From assembly GCA_963995525.1 (NCBI GenBank), contig OZ023208.1, positions 19,549,699-19,613,698 on the forward strand: DNA of 64,000 bases, in the 5' to 3' direction. The translations under genes were made by a program, and so were the position numbers. Source of the DNA: Escarpia spicata. Taxonomy: Eukaryota; Annelida; Polychaeta; Sabellida; Siboglinidae. Below the pieces are notes generated by a model. That model did no database searches. It saw nothing but the letters and a program-made list of their open reading frames with translations, and was not told the origin of the DNA. Shown here piece by piece: positions 1 through 10,852 of this stretch (position 1 is the first letter of the stretch; every line of letters begins with the position of its first letter).

Positions 1-2
1 TG

Positions 3-1709
3 TGTGAGGACCGCGGTCTACAGACGGAGGTGAATACGCGTACCGTGGTCTGTCAGACTGTGCGGGCGGAGAAGACAGAGTCGAGTCAGACGGAGGTGAA
101 CAGTGCCGCGAAGGTGACGCAGACAGCCATGAGCATGGCGTGGCGCAAGGACCAGCAGATACAGGCAGTGGTCGGGTGTGTAGAAATGAACGCGCAGACA
201 ACCATCAGCATGGCGTTGCAGGCTGACCGCGATGTCCAGGCCGTGGTTGAGACTGTCATTGGCGACGCGCAGACATCAGTGAGTATGGCACTGGAGGTGG
301 ACAAGGACGTACAGGCCACCGTGATGAGTGCAGACAGTGACAGTCAAACACACATCGACCACATTCACCGTCCCTGTCAGACGACCGTCAGTATGGCCCA
401 TGAGGAACACAAGAACGTGCAGGCGAGCGTGGAGACGACAGAGGGGGACTGTCAGACGGAGAACACAGTCACGGAGAGCTCGAGTCAGGCTACCGTGAGC
501 AGTGAGGAGACCGACACACAGACGCCTGATGGGAGGCACGATGAGGTCGCTTCTAGTCCTTCCGTGTCGCAGCAGTCCCGACAGACCAACAGCGAGGTGT
601 TCACTTCGCCTGACATTCCGTCGTACGAGGACGAGCCGGTGAAGGACAAGGACTCACAGACCGACCCAGTGACGATCATCATCGGTGACGCCAGCATCCT
701 GCTGGAGAAGCTGAAGGGGTCGACGTCGAACAAGGTGACGACGAGCGAGAATGAGATCGAGATCGAAGTGCACGATGTGGCATCGCTGCCACGCGCGTCC
801 GTCAGCAGGATGTCTCCGGCGAAGAAGAGGATGCCGCGGCGCAGCGCCACGCCGAAGTACGCGAGGCAGTCGGCGTCGCCACGGACACCAGCCACGCCGC
901 AGAATACCGCAGCTCAGATGAAGCGACGTGATGCAGTGGTCATGCAGGATGAAGTTCCGTTTGTGTTGCCGCCGGTTGTGTACGGATCGTTGGACCGCGG
1001 CAAGTACAGCTGTCCATTCTGCACGCTCACCTTCCACGAGTCGCCAACACTGTACGAACATCTGCAGAACTCGCACGTTGAGAAGTGCAAGAGCGTGAAG
1101 AAGCCGAAGGGTCGGGAGGGCAAGACGATATTGTATCGTGAGCCGGTGCCGGCGACAATGTGCCAGCAGGAGGAGCTTGACCCGCCAGTTCTCGTCCCCG
1201 TCGTTCCTCTTGCAGAGAACCAGGCGCCAGAGGATGGTGCAAGCGAAGCCTACGAGATGGAGCCAGAGCCACTTGATGCGTATACGACGGCCGACTCCGC
1301 ACGAAGCAACTTCTCGCATCTGCGCGGCCATCCGGAGCATGAGGTACAGAAGTTCCCCTGCTCCGAGTGCGGGAAGATCTTCGACGAGGCGACACAACTA
1401 CAGACGCACCTGAAGGCGGTGCACAACATCAACAGTATCATCGAGGAGGTGGAGGTTCCCAACAATAACGACGAGGTGGTGATGCCGGAACCAGAGCCCG
1501 TGTCGGTGCCAGTCAAGCGCAAGCATTCCCCCGTCGTAAGTCCAACGAAACGAAGGAGGAACGAAGACGCCGAGTCAGACTCGCGGGTGACACGAAGCAC
1601 ACCAAACACTCGTAGCTCAACGGGGCCCAACCACGGCACACCGCTGAAGGCCGGCACCTCGTCACCCAAACAAGAGAGGCACCTGAGAGGTGTAGCGGCC
1701 AAGAAGTAG
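3..1709 (+). CDS. C2H2 zinc-finger protein with x-Q-T motif array (3' exon, partial)
   Basis: The reading frame is open from base 3, with no in-frame stop before the window edge, so this is the 3' coding exon of a gene that starts to the left; 568 residues are visible. The first ~175 residues are an acidic, polar array of Q-T motifs. Its best part is four ~25-residue repeats of the form QTxxSMA...VQAxV (about bases 115-460). Next comes a basic Ser/Pro-rich stretch (about 820-900), a C2H2 finger (about 1004-1080, CPFC...H...H), an acidic linker, a second C2H2 finger (about 1351-1424, CSEC...H...H), and a basic nuclear-localisation-like cluster around KRKHSPVV and TKRRRNED (about 1516-1575). 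It ends at TAG. Two fingers suggest a nuclear nucleic-acid-binding or adaptor protein. I do not recognise the family. Its 3' two thirds are duplicated at 5209-6338. Confidence 0.85.
   Translation, partial: CEDRGLQTEVNTRTVVCQTVRAEKTESSQTEVNSAAKVTQTAMSMAWRKDQQIQAVVGCVEMNAQTTISMALQADRDVQAVVETVIGDAQTSVSMALEVDKDVQATVMSADSDSQTHIDHIHRPCQTTVSMAHEEHKNVQASVETTEGDCQTENTVTESSSQATVSSEETDTQTPDGRHDEVASSPSVSQQSRQTNSEVFTSPDIPSYEDEPVKDKDSQTDPVTIIIGDASILLEKLKGSTSNKVTTSENEIEIEVHDVASLPRASVSRMSPAKKRMPRRSATPKYARQSASPRTPATPQNTAAQMKRRDAVVMQDEVPFVLPPVVYGSLDRGKYSCPFCTLTFHESPTLYEHLQNSHVEKCKSVKKPKGREGKTILYREPVPATMCQQEELDPPVLVPVVPLAENQAPEDGASEAYEMEPEPLDAYTTADSARSNFSHLRGHPEHEVQKFPCSECGKIFDEATQLQTHLKAVHNINSIIEEVEVPNNNDEVVMPEPEPVSVPVKRKHSPVVSPTKRRRNEDAESDSRVTRSTPNTRSSTGPNHGTPLKAGTSSPKQERHLRGVAAKK
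115..535 (+). repeat. coding 25-residue repeat rich in Q-T motifs
   Basis: Inside the zinc-finger gene, the peptide repeats about every 25 residues, and as a half-unit about every 12-13. Q-T or Q-A anchors occur as TQTAMSM, AQTTISM, AQTSVSM, SQTHIDH, CQTTVSM, CQTENTV, SQATVS and TQTPDG, alternating with VQAVV/VQATV/VQASV. More Q-T anchors (LQTEV, CQTVR, SQTEV) lie upstream to base 3, and SQTDPV lies downstream at about 657. The spacing and TQT cores resemble multivalent LC8 (DYNLL) binding regions. That reading is inference. Confidence 0.7.
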
Positions 1710-4607
1710 CGCTGATCACGAGTGGTACCATGGTACCAACTGTTGATTTTATATGTGAAACATTTTGAAATGTAGGGAAAGACTGCATAAGAATGAATTG
1801 AAAATCTGTCTGAGAGAACCTTATTGAATTCATTACACCAGCCTATGCATGATGTTAGCGTAGAGAGAGAGACAGGCAACGGCGTGATTGGATACGGGAA
1901 TGCTGAACGATGGTGCGCCATACCTATCTTGTGTTTCCTGGCATGTTTGCTCAGAAAACTGTGACATTGGACGTGTAATGTACTGTATAGTACCTAGTGT
2001 ATATCTTGGAACATGATCATTGCTGACATTTATCGTACTGTTGAGATTATTGATAATGGGGCAATTCCATGTCAAATCGATCACTAGCCACACACAACAC
2101 AACAGCCATGCCAATTTTTTTTTAATTGGGTTTATTTTTCGAGGTATAGACCCTCAAAAAATGAAAATTTGTAAAAAAAATGATTTTGATCACCAGGTTG
2201 TTTCATTCTCCAACCCATAAATTCAGTAATAATAGTGCTAGACTAATAAATGTTACATTTTTGAAAGGTCTCGTTTAACTGCATCTAGTAGACATATAAT
2301 CGGGTAACAATATATTAAAATATTTATATATTTTAAAATACATGCCAGTTTGGTGACTATTGACCTCCCCGTGACAAAAAACATCCAAACCAATTGGACC
2401 AGAAAATAGATTATGTAGAGCAGTATATAATGGAAATATCCTGAGAAAATCGGGCACATTTTTTAGTGGTGACAGACTGACAGATGTGGTTATATAATTG
2501 ATCTCCCATCAGTACACCTAATTAAGTACTCATAAACGTGTCAGTCGGGTATATTTGAGTGAAACTAGATACGTTTTATCTAAGGTGTCTAGATAATTAA
2601 CTTTCTCCATACAGTGCATTACAATTATAGACAATATTATAACACTAACACATCTCAAGCTGGTCATGCACTGGTTCAGTTTATTATACACATGTTACGT
2701 GTTTGTATAATAAATTCCAATTCCTAACAGTTAGAAAACACAAGTTAATTCATTTTTAACCATTCCTTCACCCTGTACAAAAAGTTGTGACTGTTATTAT
2801 ACTGTCTGAAATGTTCTCGGTCTGGAGTAGGTAATAATAATAAGATCTATTGCGCCTAAATTCTTGGAAATCAAGCAGAGGTGCATCAAAACAAAAGGAT
2901 TGGTCAATCTCAAAATCCATAAGCAGTATTCCAAATGTTTAGTAATGACAAGTGGCAGACAATACCATTTGTTAGATAATTCACATCAAACTATGGGTAG
3001 ACACAAAGCCAAAGGAGTCCATGGCTCAATGCTGCCTTGAATACACAATTGAATGTAGATATAATAGACAGATATAATGACAAGTATCTGGTCTTTGGGA
3101 TATTTTTAGAATCTGTTTTATCCCCACATGGTAGCATGGCAAATTAACAAGTGACTAAGTTTGTCCACCCTTCCAGCGAATCTAAATATACGTTACCACT
3201 ACAGATCAATATTGAGTCTAGTGCAGTTTTATTTAATGTGAATTGACTAACAAATGGTATTGCCGTGCAATTTACCTTTACTGAACACGTGTTGTGGGCT
3301 GTCTAAGACGATTGACCAGACACCTAGTTGCTACACTATGAATGAAAAATTTATGTACCCGCATTGAACTAGGATAGTATAGTAATTTAATTTCTGTTGA
3401 CCAGTTGTGATTTTTTGCAGTGCCCCCAGTGGTTCCACAAGAATGTATAACACAAATCATATTTGAAAATTGTATTTGAGAGTTTGCTGCATAAACTGAT
3501 AAGATTTTAAGTAGAATATCAACATATATTTTGGAAAATCAGCCATATGACCGACCCTTCAAGCACACATCAAACCGCTGTGCTTACAACTTGGCATTGA
3601 TAATGAAGACGTAAGGTTGTAATGTTTTCGGTTGCACAAATTCTTATGCTAAATGGTTTTGGGTGATTTCCACCGACGTTGTTATACACCACTAGTCTTA
3701 TAAGGGTGGCTGGTATTGCTTTTGATACACTGTGTGTAGATTGAATAGTTGTCATGCTCTTGTTTATGAATACTATACAATACATTCACGCGAATTGGGT
3801 ATTGTGCATCGATCACGAGATGTTTCTAAATGCACAGAATCACGGTAAACAAAAACATTCTGCAGATCAAATACGGACTGCATTAAATCTTTTTTCTGCA
3901 AAGTTGTTTAATTAGTATGTACAATTGGACTTTGAGTTTGGGTAGATGTTACGAAGGTATTCTGGCATTGGCCATTCCTAGAAATGGTGCAGTCTGGGTA
4001 ATGAGTACCTGTGGGTTTGAATGAATCATTGATGTAGTGCAACAAAGTTGGTTTTGTAACGAGAAGAGTGCGTCACTGCTATGTAAACTGAGCCCTCTTG
4101 GGTCGTAGTAAAAATATGTTCCTCTTGACTATGCTTGTATGCTATTGAAATGATCCTAACCCACTGATATAGAAGTTACAGCTAGATTTTCTATCGCTGT
4201 AGAAATCTGCTGCTTGTACAATTATAGATGGTTAACAAAGTCAGTTTTGTGAATTGCGTCTGTATGAAGGGTCATTTTGTGAAGTGCATTGTGGGAGGTT
4301 CTTGTGTTCTGTTGCCTGTAGGTTTCTCACTGAGAATCCTCCAGCACTTCTGTGTAATAAAATAACAAATTTTTGTTATTTTGTTTTCAGTATGCATGTG
4401 CACAAGAGTATGTCCCATTTATAAATATTATGGATAATCAAATGCTTGTCGAAAGCTACAAATGGGAAACTTAACATTCACTACTTTTACTAGAACAGAA
4501 ACCGTATCTCAATCACTGGCATTCACACATCAGCCCCTTACAAACAGGAAACCAAGAAGCTACATCTCAATAGGATTTATAGACGGACATCATTTGGCTC
4601 TGATCAG
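1710..4607. other. non-coding DNA between convergent zinc-finger genes (copy A)
   Basis: AT-rich sequence with no credible coding exon. It holds the 3' UTRs of both genes. The small ORFs occur identically in copy B and show no protein character. The equivalent copy B stretch is 6339-9236. Confidence 0.7.
2245..2250 (+). terminator. candidate polyadenylation signal AATAAA
   Basis: AATAAA lies about 535 bp after the stop of the plus-strand zinc-finger gene. The same hexamer is kept in the duplicate at 6875-6880. It is the first canonical hexamer I noticed downstream; use is not shown by sequence alone. Confidence 0.4.
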
Positions 4608-4612
4608 TTTTA

Positions 4613-5524
4613 TTATGATGCCCCAAGGAAGGTAGAAAGGTTGTATCCTGTTTGCACCAAGTTTAGTTCCTGTGAGACACTGTTCTGGGAAACGATTTGA
4701 GCTGGAAGGTCATTGTGTTCCACTGACCCTAGAGTCAACTGCTGGTCTCGAACCTGTGCACAACACTTATGACTGGTTACAGCCGTTTTTGTCCAGAAGC
4801 CAGCATGACACACACTACAAGCATAAGGTAACTGGTGCAAGTGGATGGCTTTGATATGCTGTTTCAAGTTACTTGACGTGTTGAATTTGCGTGCACAAAA
4901 CTTGCACGAAAGTTTCTTTATTTTGTCACGTTCGTGCACCAGCTGAACGTGTGATTTCATGTTGCTCGTGTAATTGAACCGTTTCTCGCAGTATGGACAT
5001 ACAATCTCCTTGCAGGGAGAGTGCACCTTCATATGTGAGCGCAGGTGACTGCGGACGTAAAACTTTGCACTGCACATGTTACACAGAAACGTCTTGCACT
5101 TGATATGTGCATAGTTCATGTGTTCCTTCAAGGCGCCGGGCTTCGAGAAACTTGATGAACACATAAGGCACGGGTAGCGGATGTCTGTTATAACGTCACT
5201 CTGCCTTCGACAGACCAACAGCGAGGTGTTCACTTCGCCTGACATTCCGTCGTACGAGGACGAGCCGGTGAAGGACAAGGACTCACAGACCGACCCAGTG
5301 ACGATCATCATCGGTGACGCCAGCATCCTGCTGGAGAAGCTGAAGGGGTCGACGTCGAACAAGGTGACGACGAGCGAGAATGAGATCGAGATCGAAGTGC
5401 ACGATGTGGCATCGCTGCCACGCGCGTCCGTCAGCAGGATGTCTCCGGCGAAGAAGAGGATGCCGCGGCGCAGCGCCACGCCGAAGTACGCGAGGCAGTC
5501 GGCGTCGCCACGGACACCAGCCAC
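4613..5524 (-). pseudogene. 5'-truncated duplicate of the minus-strand zinc-finger gene, chimeric ORF
   Basis: On the minus strand, 5208 to 4613 is the duplicate of the 3' part of the 395-residue zinc-finger gene and contains fingers 2-6. Upstream of the junction the frame runs on for about 106 codons antisense to the plus-strand gene, giving a 303-residue chimeric ORF with an ATG at 5524. The stop used by the complete copy (TGA) is CGA here, and a second in-frame TAG of the complete copy is CAG here. The frame therefore continues 45 codons further to a TAA at 4613. Exon 1 and the first finger are missing. Expression is not supported by anything visible. Confidence 0.75.
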
Positions 5525-6338
5525 GCCGCAGAATACCGCAGCTCAGATGAAGCGACGTGATGCAGTGGTCATGCAGGATGAAGTTCCGTTTGTGTTGCCG
5601 CCGGTTGTGTACGGATCGTTGGACCGCGGCAAGTACAGCTGTCCATTCTGCACGCTCACCTTCCACGAGTCGCCAACACTGTACGAACATCTGCAGAACT
5701 CGCACGTTGAGAAGTGCAAGAGCGTGAAGAAGCCGAAGGGTCGGGAGGGCAAGACGATATTGTATCGTGAGCCGGTGCCGGCGACAATGTGCCAGCAGGA
5801 GGAGCTTGACCCGCCAGTTCTCGTCCCCGTCGTTCCTCTTGCAGAGAACCAGGTGCCAGAGGATGGTGCAAGCGAAGCCTACGAGATGGAGCCAGAGCCA
5901 CTTGATGCGTATACGACGGCCGACTCCGCACGAAGCAACTTCTCGCATCTGCGCGGCCATCCGGAGCATGAGGTACAGAAGTTCCCCTGCTCCGAGTGCG
6001 GGAAGATCTTCGACGAGGCGACACAACTACAGACGCACCTGAAGGCGGTGCACAACGTCAACAGTATCATCGAGGAGGTGGAGGTTCCCAACAATAACGA
6101 CGAGGTGGTGATGCCGGAACCAGAGCCCGTGTCGGTGCCAGTCAAGCGCAAGCATTCCCCCGTCGTAAGTCCAACGAAGCGAAGGAGGAACGAAGACGCC
6201 GAGTCAGACTCGCGGGTGACACGAAGCACACCAAACACTCGTAGCTCAACGGGGCCCAACCACGGCACACCGCTGAAGGCCGGCACCTCGTCACCCAAAC
6301 AAGAGAGGCACCTGAGAGGTGTAGCGGCCAAGAAGTAG
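5181..6338 (+). pseudogene. 5'-truncated duplicate of the plus-strand zinc-finger gene with a fused N-terminus
   Basis: From 5209 to the TAG at 6338 this is the duplicate of 580-1709 and keeps both C2H2 fingers, the Ser/Pro linkers and the basic clusters, but lacks the whole Q-T array. The frame stays open across the junction. An ATG at 5181 supplies about ten residues (MSVITSLCLR) read antisense to the minus-strand gene before entering the native frame, giving 385 residues. Within the coding part I see three base changes from copy A, one of them silent. No promoter or splice acceptor for it is evident, so I treat it as a fragment that could be expressed only if captured by nearby transcription. 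Confidence 0.75.
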
Positions 6339-9300
6339 CGCTGATCACGAGTGGTACCATGGTACCAACTGTTGATTTTATATGTGAAACATTTTGAAAT
6401 GTAGGGAAAGACTGCATAAGAATGAATTGAAAATCTGTCTGAGAGAACCTTATTGAATTCATTACACCAGCCTATGCATGATGTTAGCGTAGAGAGAGAG
6501 ACAGGCAACGGCGTGATTGGATACGGGAATGCTGAACGATGGTGCGCCATACCTATCTTGTGTTTCCTGGCATGTTTGCTCAGAAAACTGTGACATTGGA
6601 CGTGTAATGTACTGTATAGTACCTAGTGTATATCTTGGAACATGATCATTGCTGACATTTATCGTACTGTTGAGATTATTGATAATGGGGCAATTCCATG
6701 TCAAATCGATCACTAGCCACACACAACACAACAGCCATGCCAATTTTTTTTTAATTGGGTTTATTTTTCGAGGTATAGACCCTCAAAAAATGAAAATTTG
6801 TTTTAAAAAATGATTTTGATCACCAGGTTGTTTCATTCTCCAACCCATAAATTCAGTAATAATAGTGCTAGACTAATAAATGTTACATTTTTGAAAGGTC
6901 TCGTTTAACTGCATCTAGTAGACATATAATCGGGTAACAATATATTAAAATATTTATATATTTTAAAATACATGCCAGTTTGGTGACTATTGACCTCCCC
7001 GTGACAAAAAACATCCAAACCAATTGGACCAGAAAATAGATTATGTAGAGCAGTATATAATGGAAATATCCTGAGAAAATCGGGCACATTTTTTAGTGGT
7101 GACAGACTGACAGATGTGGTTATATAATTGATCTCCCATCAGTACACCTAATTAAGTACTCATAAACGTGTCAGTCGGGTATATTTGAGTGAAACTAGAT
7201 ACGTTTTATCTAAGGTGTCTAGATAATTAACTTTCTCCATACAGTGCATTACAATTATAGACAATATTATAACACTAACACATCTCAAGCTGGTCATGCA
7301 CTGGTTCAGTTTATTATACACATGTTACGTGTTTGTATAATAAATTCCAATTCCTAACAGTTAGAAAACAAGTTAATTCATTTTTAACCATTCCTTCACC
7401 CTGTACAAAAAGTTGTGACTGTTATTATACTGTCTGAAATGTTCTCGGTCTGGAGTAGGTAATAATAATAAGATCTATTGCGCCTAAATTCTTGGAAATC
7501 AAGCAGAGGTGCATCAAAACAAAAGGATTGGTCAATCTCAAAATCCATAAGCAGTATTCCAAATGTTTAGTAATGACAAGTGGCAGACAATACCATTTGT
7601 TAGATAATTCACATCAAACTATGGGTAGACACAAAGCCAAAGGAGTCCATGGCTCAATGCTGCCTTGAATACACAATTGAATGTAGATATAATAGACAGA
7701 TATAATGACAAGTATCTGGTCTTTGGGATATTTTTAGAATCTGTTTTATCCCCACATGGTAGCATGGCAAGTTAACAAGTGACTAAGTTTGTCCACCCTT
7801 CCAGCGAATCTAAATATACGTTACCACTACAGATCAATATTGAGTCTAGTGCAGTTTTATTTAATGTGAATTAACTAACAAATGGTATTGCCGTGCAATT
7901 TACCTTTACTGAACACGTGTTGTGGGCTGTCTAAGACGATTGACCAGACACCTAGTTGCTACACTATGAATGAAAAATTTGTGTACCCGCATTGAACTAG
8001 GATAGTATAGTAATTTAATTTCTGTTGACCAGTTGTGATTTTTTGCAGTGCCCCCAGTGGTTCCACAAGAATGTATAACACAAATCATATTTGAAAATTG
8101 TATTTGAGAGTTTGCTGCATAAACTGATAAGATTTTAAGTAGAATATCAACATATATTTTGGAAAATCAGCCATATGACCGACCCTTCAAGCACACATCA
8201 AACCGCTGTGCTTACAACTTGGCATTGATAATGAAGACGTAAGGTTGTAATGTTTTCGGTTGCACAAATTCTTATGCTAAATGGTTTTGGGTGATTTCCA
8301 CCGACGTTGTTATACACCACTAGTCTTATAAGGGTGGCTGGTATTGCTTTTGATACACTGTGTGTAGATTGAATAGTTGTCATGCTCTTGTTTATGAATA
8401 CTATACAATACATTCACGCGAATTGGGTATTGTGCATCGATCACGAGATGTTTCTAAATGCACAGAATCACGGTAAACAAAAACATTCTGCAGATCAAAT
8501 ACGGACTGCATTAAATCTTTTTTCTGCAAAGTTGTTTAATTAGTATGTACAATTGGACTTTGAGTTTGGGTAGATGTTACGAAGGTATTCTGGCATTGGC
8601 CATTCCTAGAAATGGTGCAGTCTGGGTAATGAGTACCTGTGGGTTTGAATGAATCATTGATGTAGTGCAACAAAGTTGGTTTTGTAACGAGAAGAGTGCG
8701 TCACTGCTATGTAAACTGAGCCCTCTTGGGTCGTAGTAAAAATATGTTCCTCTTGACTATGCTTGTATGCTATTGAAATGATCCTAACCCACTGATATAG
8801 AAGTTACAGCTAGATTTTCTATCGCTGTAGAAATCTGCTGCTTGTACAATTATAGATGGTTAACAAAGTCAGTTTTGTGAATTGCGTCTGTATGAAGGGT
8901 CATTTTGTGAAGTGCATTGTGGGAGGTTCTTGTGTTCTGTTGCCTGTAGGTTTCTCACTGAGAATCCTCCAGCACTTCTGTGTAATAAAATAACAAATTT
9001 TTGTTATTTTGTTTTCAGTATGCATGTGCACAAGAGTATGTCCCATTTATAAATATTATGGATAATCAAATGCTTGTCGAAAGCTACAAATGGGAAACTT
9101 AACATTCACTACTTTTACTAGAACAGAAACCGTATCTCAATCACTGGCATTCACACATCAGCCCCTTACAAACAGGAAACCAAGAAGCTACATCTCAATA
9201 GGATTTATAGACGGACATCATTTGGCTCTGATCAGTTTTATTATGATGCCCCAAGGAAGGTAGAAAGGTTGTATCCTGTTTGCACCAAGTTTAGTTCCTA

Positions 9301-9836
9301 TGAGACACTGTTCTGGGAAACGATTTGAGCTGGAAGGTCATTGTGTTCCACTGACCCTAGAGTCAACTGCTGGTCTCAAACCTGTGCACAACACTTATGA
9401 CTGGTTACAGCCGTTTTTGTCCAGAAGCCAGCATGACACACACTACAAGCATAAGGTAACTGGTGCAAGTGGATGGCTTTGATATGCTGTTTCAAGTTAC
9501 TTGACGTGTTGAATTTGCGTGCACAAAACTTGCACGAAAGTTTCTTTATTTTGTCACGTTCGTGCACCAGCTGAACGTGTGATTTCATGTTGCTCGTGTA
9601 ATTGAACCGTTTCTCGCAGTATGGACATACAATCTCCTTGCAGGGAGAGTGCACCTTCATATGTGAACGCAGGTGACTGCGGACGTAAAACTTTGCACTG
9701 CACATGTTACACAGAAACGTCTTGCACTTGATATGTGCATAGTTCATGTGTTCCTTCAAGGCGCCGGGCTTCGAGAAACTTGATGAACACATAAGGCACG
9801 GGTAGCGGATGTCTGTTATAACGTCACTCTGCCTTC
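5209..9836. repeat. 4,628-bp tandem duplication, copy B
   Basis: Second copy of the unit. Relative to copy A it differs at, for example, 5860 (C to T), 6056 (A to G), 6178 (A to G), a short indel near 6801, a 2-bp deletion near 7370, and 9300 and 9378 (both G to A on the plus strand). Copy B holds the 5'-truncated plus-strand gene and the complete minus-strand gene. Low divergence means a recent duplication, or an assembly duplication that long reads should exclude. Confidence 0.95.
9237..9242 (-). terminator. candidate polyadenylation signal AATAAA
   Basis: On the minus strand AATAAA lies about 135 bp after the TGA of the six-finger gene. It is retained in the truncated copy at 4608-4613. 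Confidence 0.5.
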
Positions 9837-10852
9837 TGCAAGTTTCTGGTACTGTAGAATTGGTGGCCACAGGAAGCGATTCCACCGTTTTAAACACTAG
9901 TGTCGGATTGACTTTTTCCGTCTTCCCGTCAGTAAACTCGTCTTCCTCGAGCGTAGAAGACAGCTGGTGCATAGTGGTGGAGTGACAGACTAATTCCGGG
10001 TATGTGTTAAAGTTTTCGTGACATATCAAGCACTGCACATGGTGACTACTCTGACGATCTGTCCGACTGTCGGTTGGCACTGTGTATTCCGGTGATTTTG
10101 AATTGTTGGATGAATGATCCATGTATCTCTTTGGTGCGAATGGTTTGCGTTTGTTCTTTCTCTGTGACGGGGTAGTTGTGACAGAGATATCATCCAGCTG
10201 ATCTCCATGTTCTGTCAGTCCCCAGCTATTGACGTCAACTGAAGGCACGCACGTACTATTTCCTTGAACCCAGTTCCAGTCCTTGTGTTCAGATTGAATT
10301 ACATCTTCATTCACCTCTGAAGAATCACTTTGGATTGATGCAGCCTCTGCTTGATACACTGGAAACAGATTCACAATTTATACACAGATTCATAAATGTG
10401 ATAGATTTTTTGTATTCTTATGATAATAGCCACACATGACCCTAAAGGTGGAAATATTCAAACAGCAATGCTGTATTCCCGTTAGTTTTAGATTATACTT
10501 CAGATTATAATATAAAGGTGATAACCTAATTTGTAAATATATTTTAATTATACAACTCTAAAATGTTATCCATGAAGCCGTTTTTTTATTAACATAAAAA
10601 ACATAAACGGCTAATACACAATGCAATTGCATAAAATGGCAACCAACCTGTCAGTAAGAGATGTAGCCCATTTTCTTTCGACTTCTTATTCAGCCGGATG
10701 ATACCAACAAGTGGATTCCCATCGCTGTCATGGCCCTTCTCATACATCTCCTGATTAATATCCGTCTCCAAGTTTGTAGCATTTCTCACAACTTCTGCAG
10801 GAATTGTGAACTGTAACTTGGCTAATACATTGTTAACTTTTAGTGATAGCAT
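9376..10852 (-). CDS. six-finger C2H2 zinc-finger protein, two coding exons
   Basis: Two exons join in phase: 10852-10648 (68 codons plus one base, donor CAG/GTTGGT) and 10358-9376 (acceptor TTTCCAG), giving 395 residues. The ATG at 10852 has an in-frame TAA two codons upstream. The N-terminal ~200 residues are polar and unfamiliar. Fingers follow: CLIC...H...H, then five packed fingers CLMC, CNMC, CPYC, CKFC and CSVC. The last ends H...CC, a C2HC-like variant. Linkers are not the TGEKP type of DNA-binding KRAB/Kruppel arrays. Probably a nuclear DNA- or RNA-binding protein; the family is not recognised. It converges on the plus-strand zinc-finger gene. Its 3' part is duplicated at 4613-5208. 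Confidence 0.9.

Larger units (their letters stand above)
580..5208. repeat. 4,629-bp tandem duplication, copy A
   Basis: Bases 580-5208 match 5209-9836 nearly base for base. I saw about nine transitions and two short length differences, so identity is about 99.7%. The left edge lies inside the plus-strand zinc-finger exon. The right edge lies inside exon 2 of the minus-strand zinc-finger gene. Copy A keeps the complete plus-strand exon (with sequence to its left) but only the last ~460 bp of coding sequence of the minus-strand gene. At the junction (5208/5209) only a single C could come from either side, so there is no long homology at the breakpoint. Confidence 0.95.

Noticed and set aside
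654..1397. 247-codon and other long minus-strand ORFs over the zinc-finger exon (repeated at 5283-6026)
   Set aside because: They are antisense shadows of a GC-rich coding exon, lack domain signatures, and recur only because the region is duplicated.
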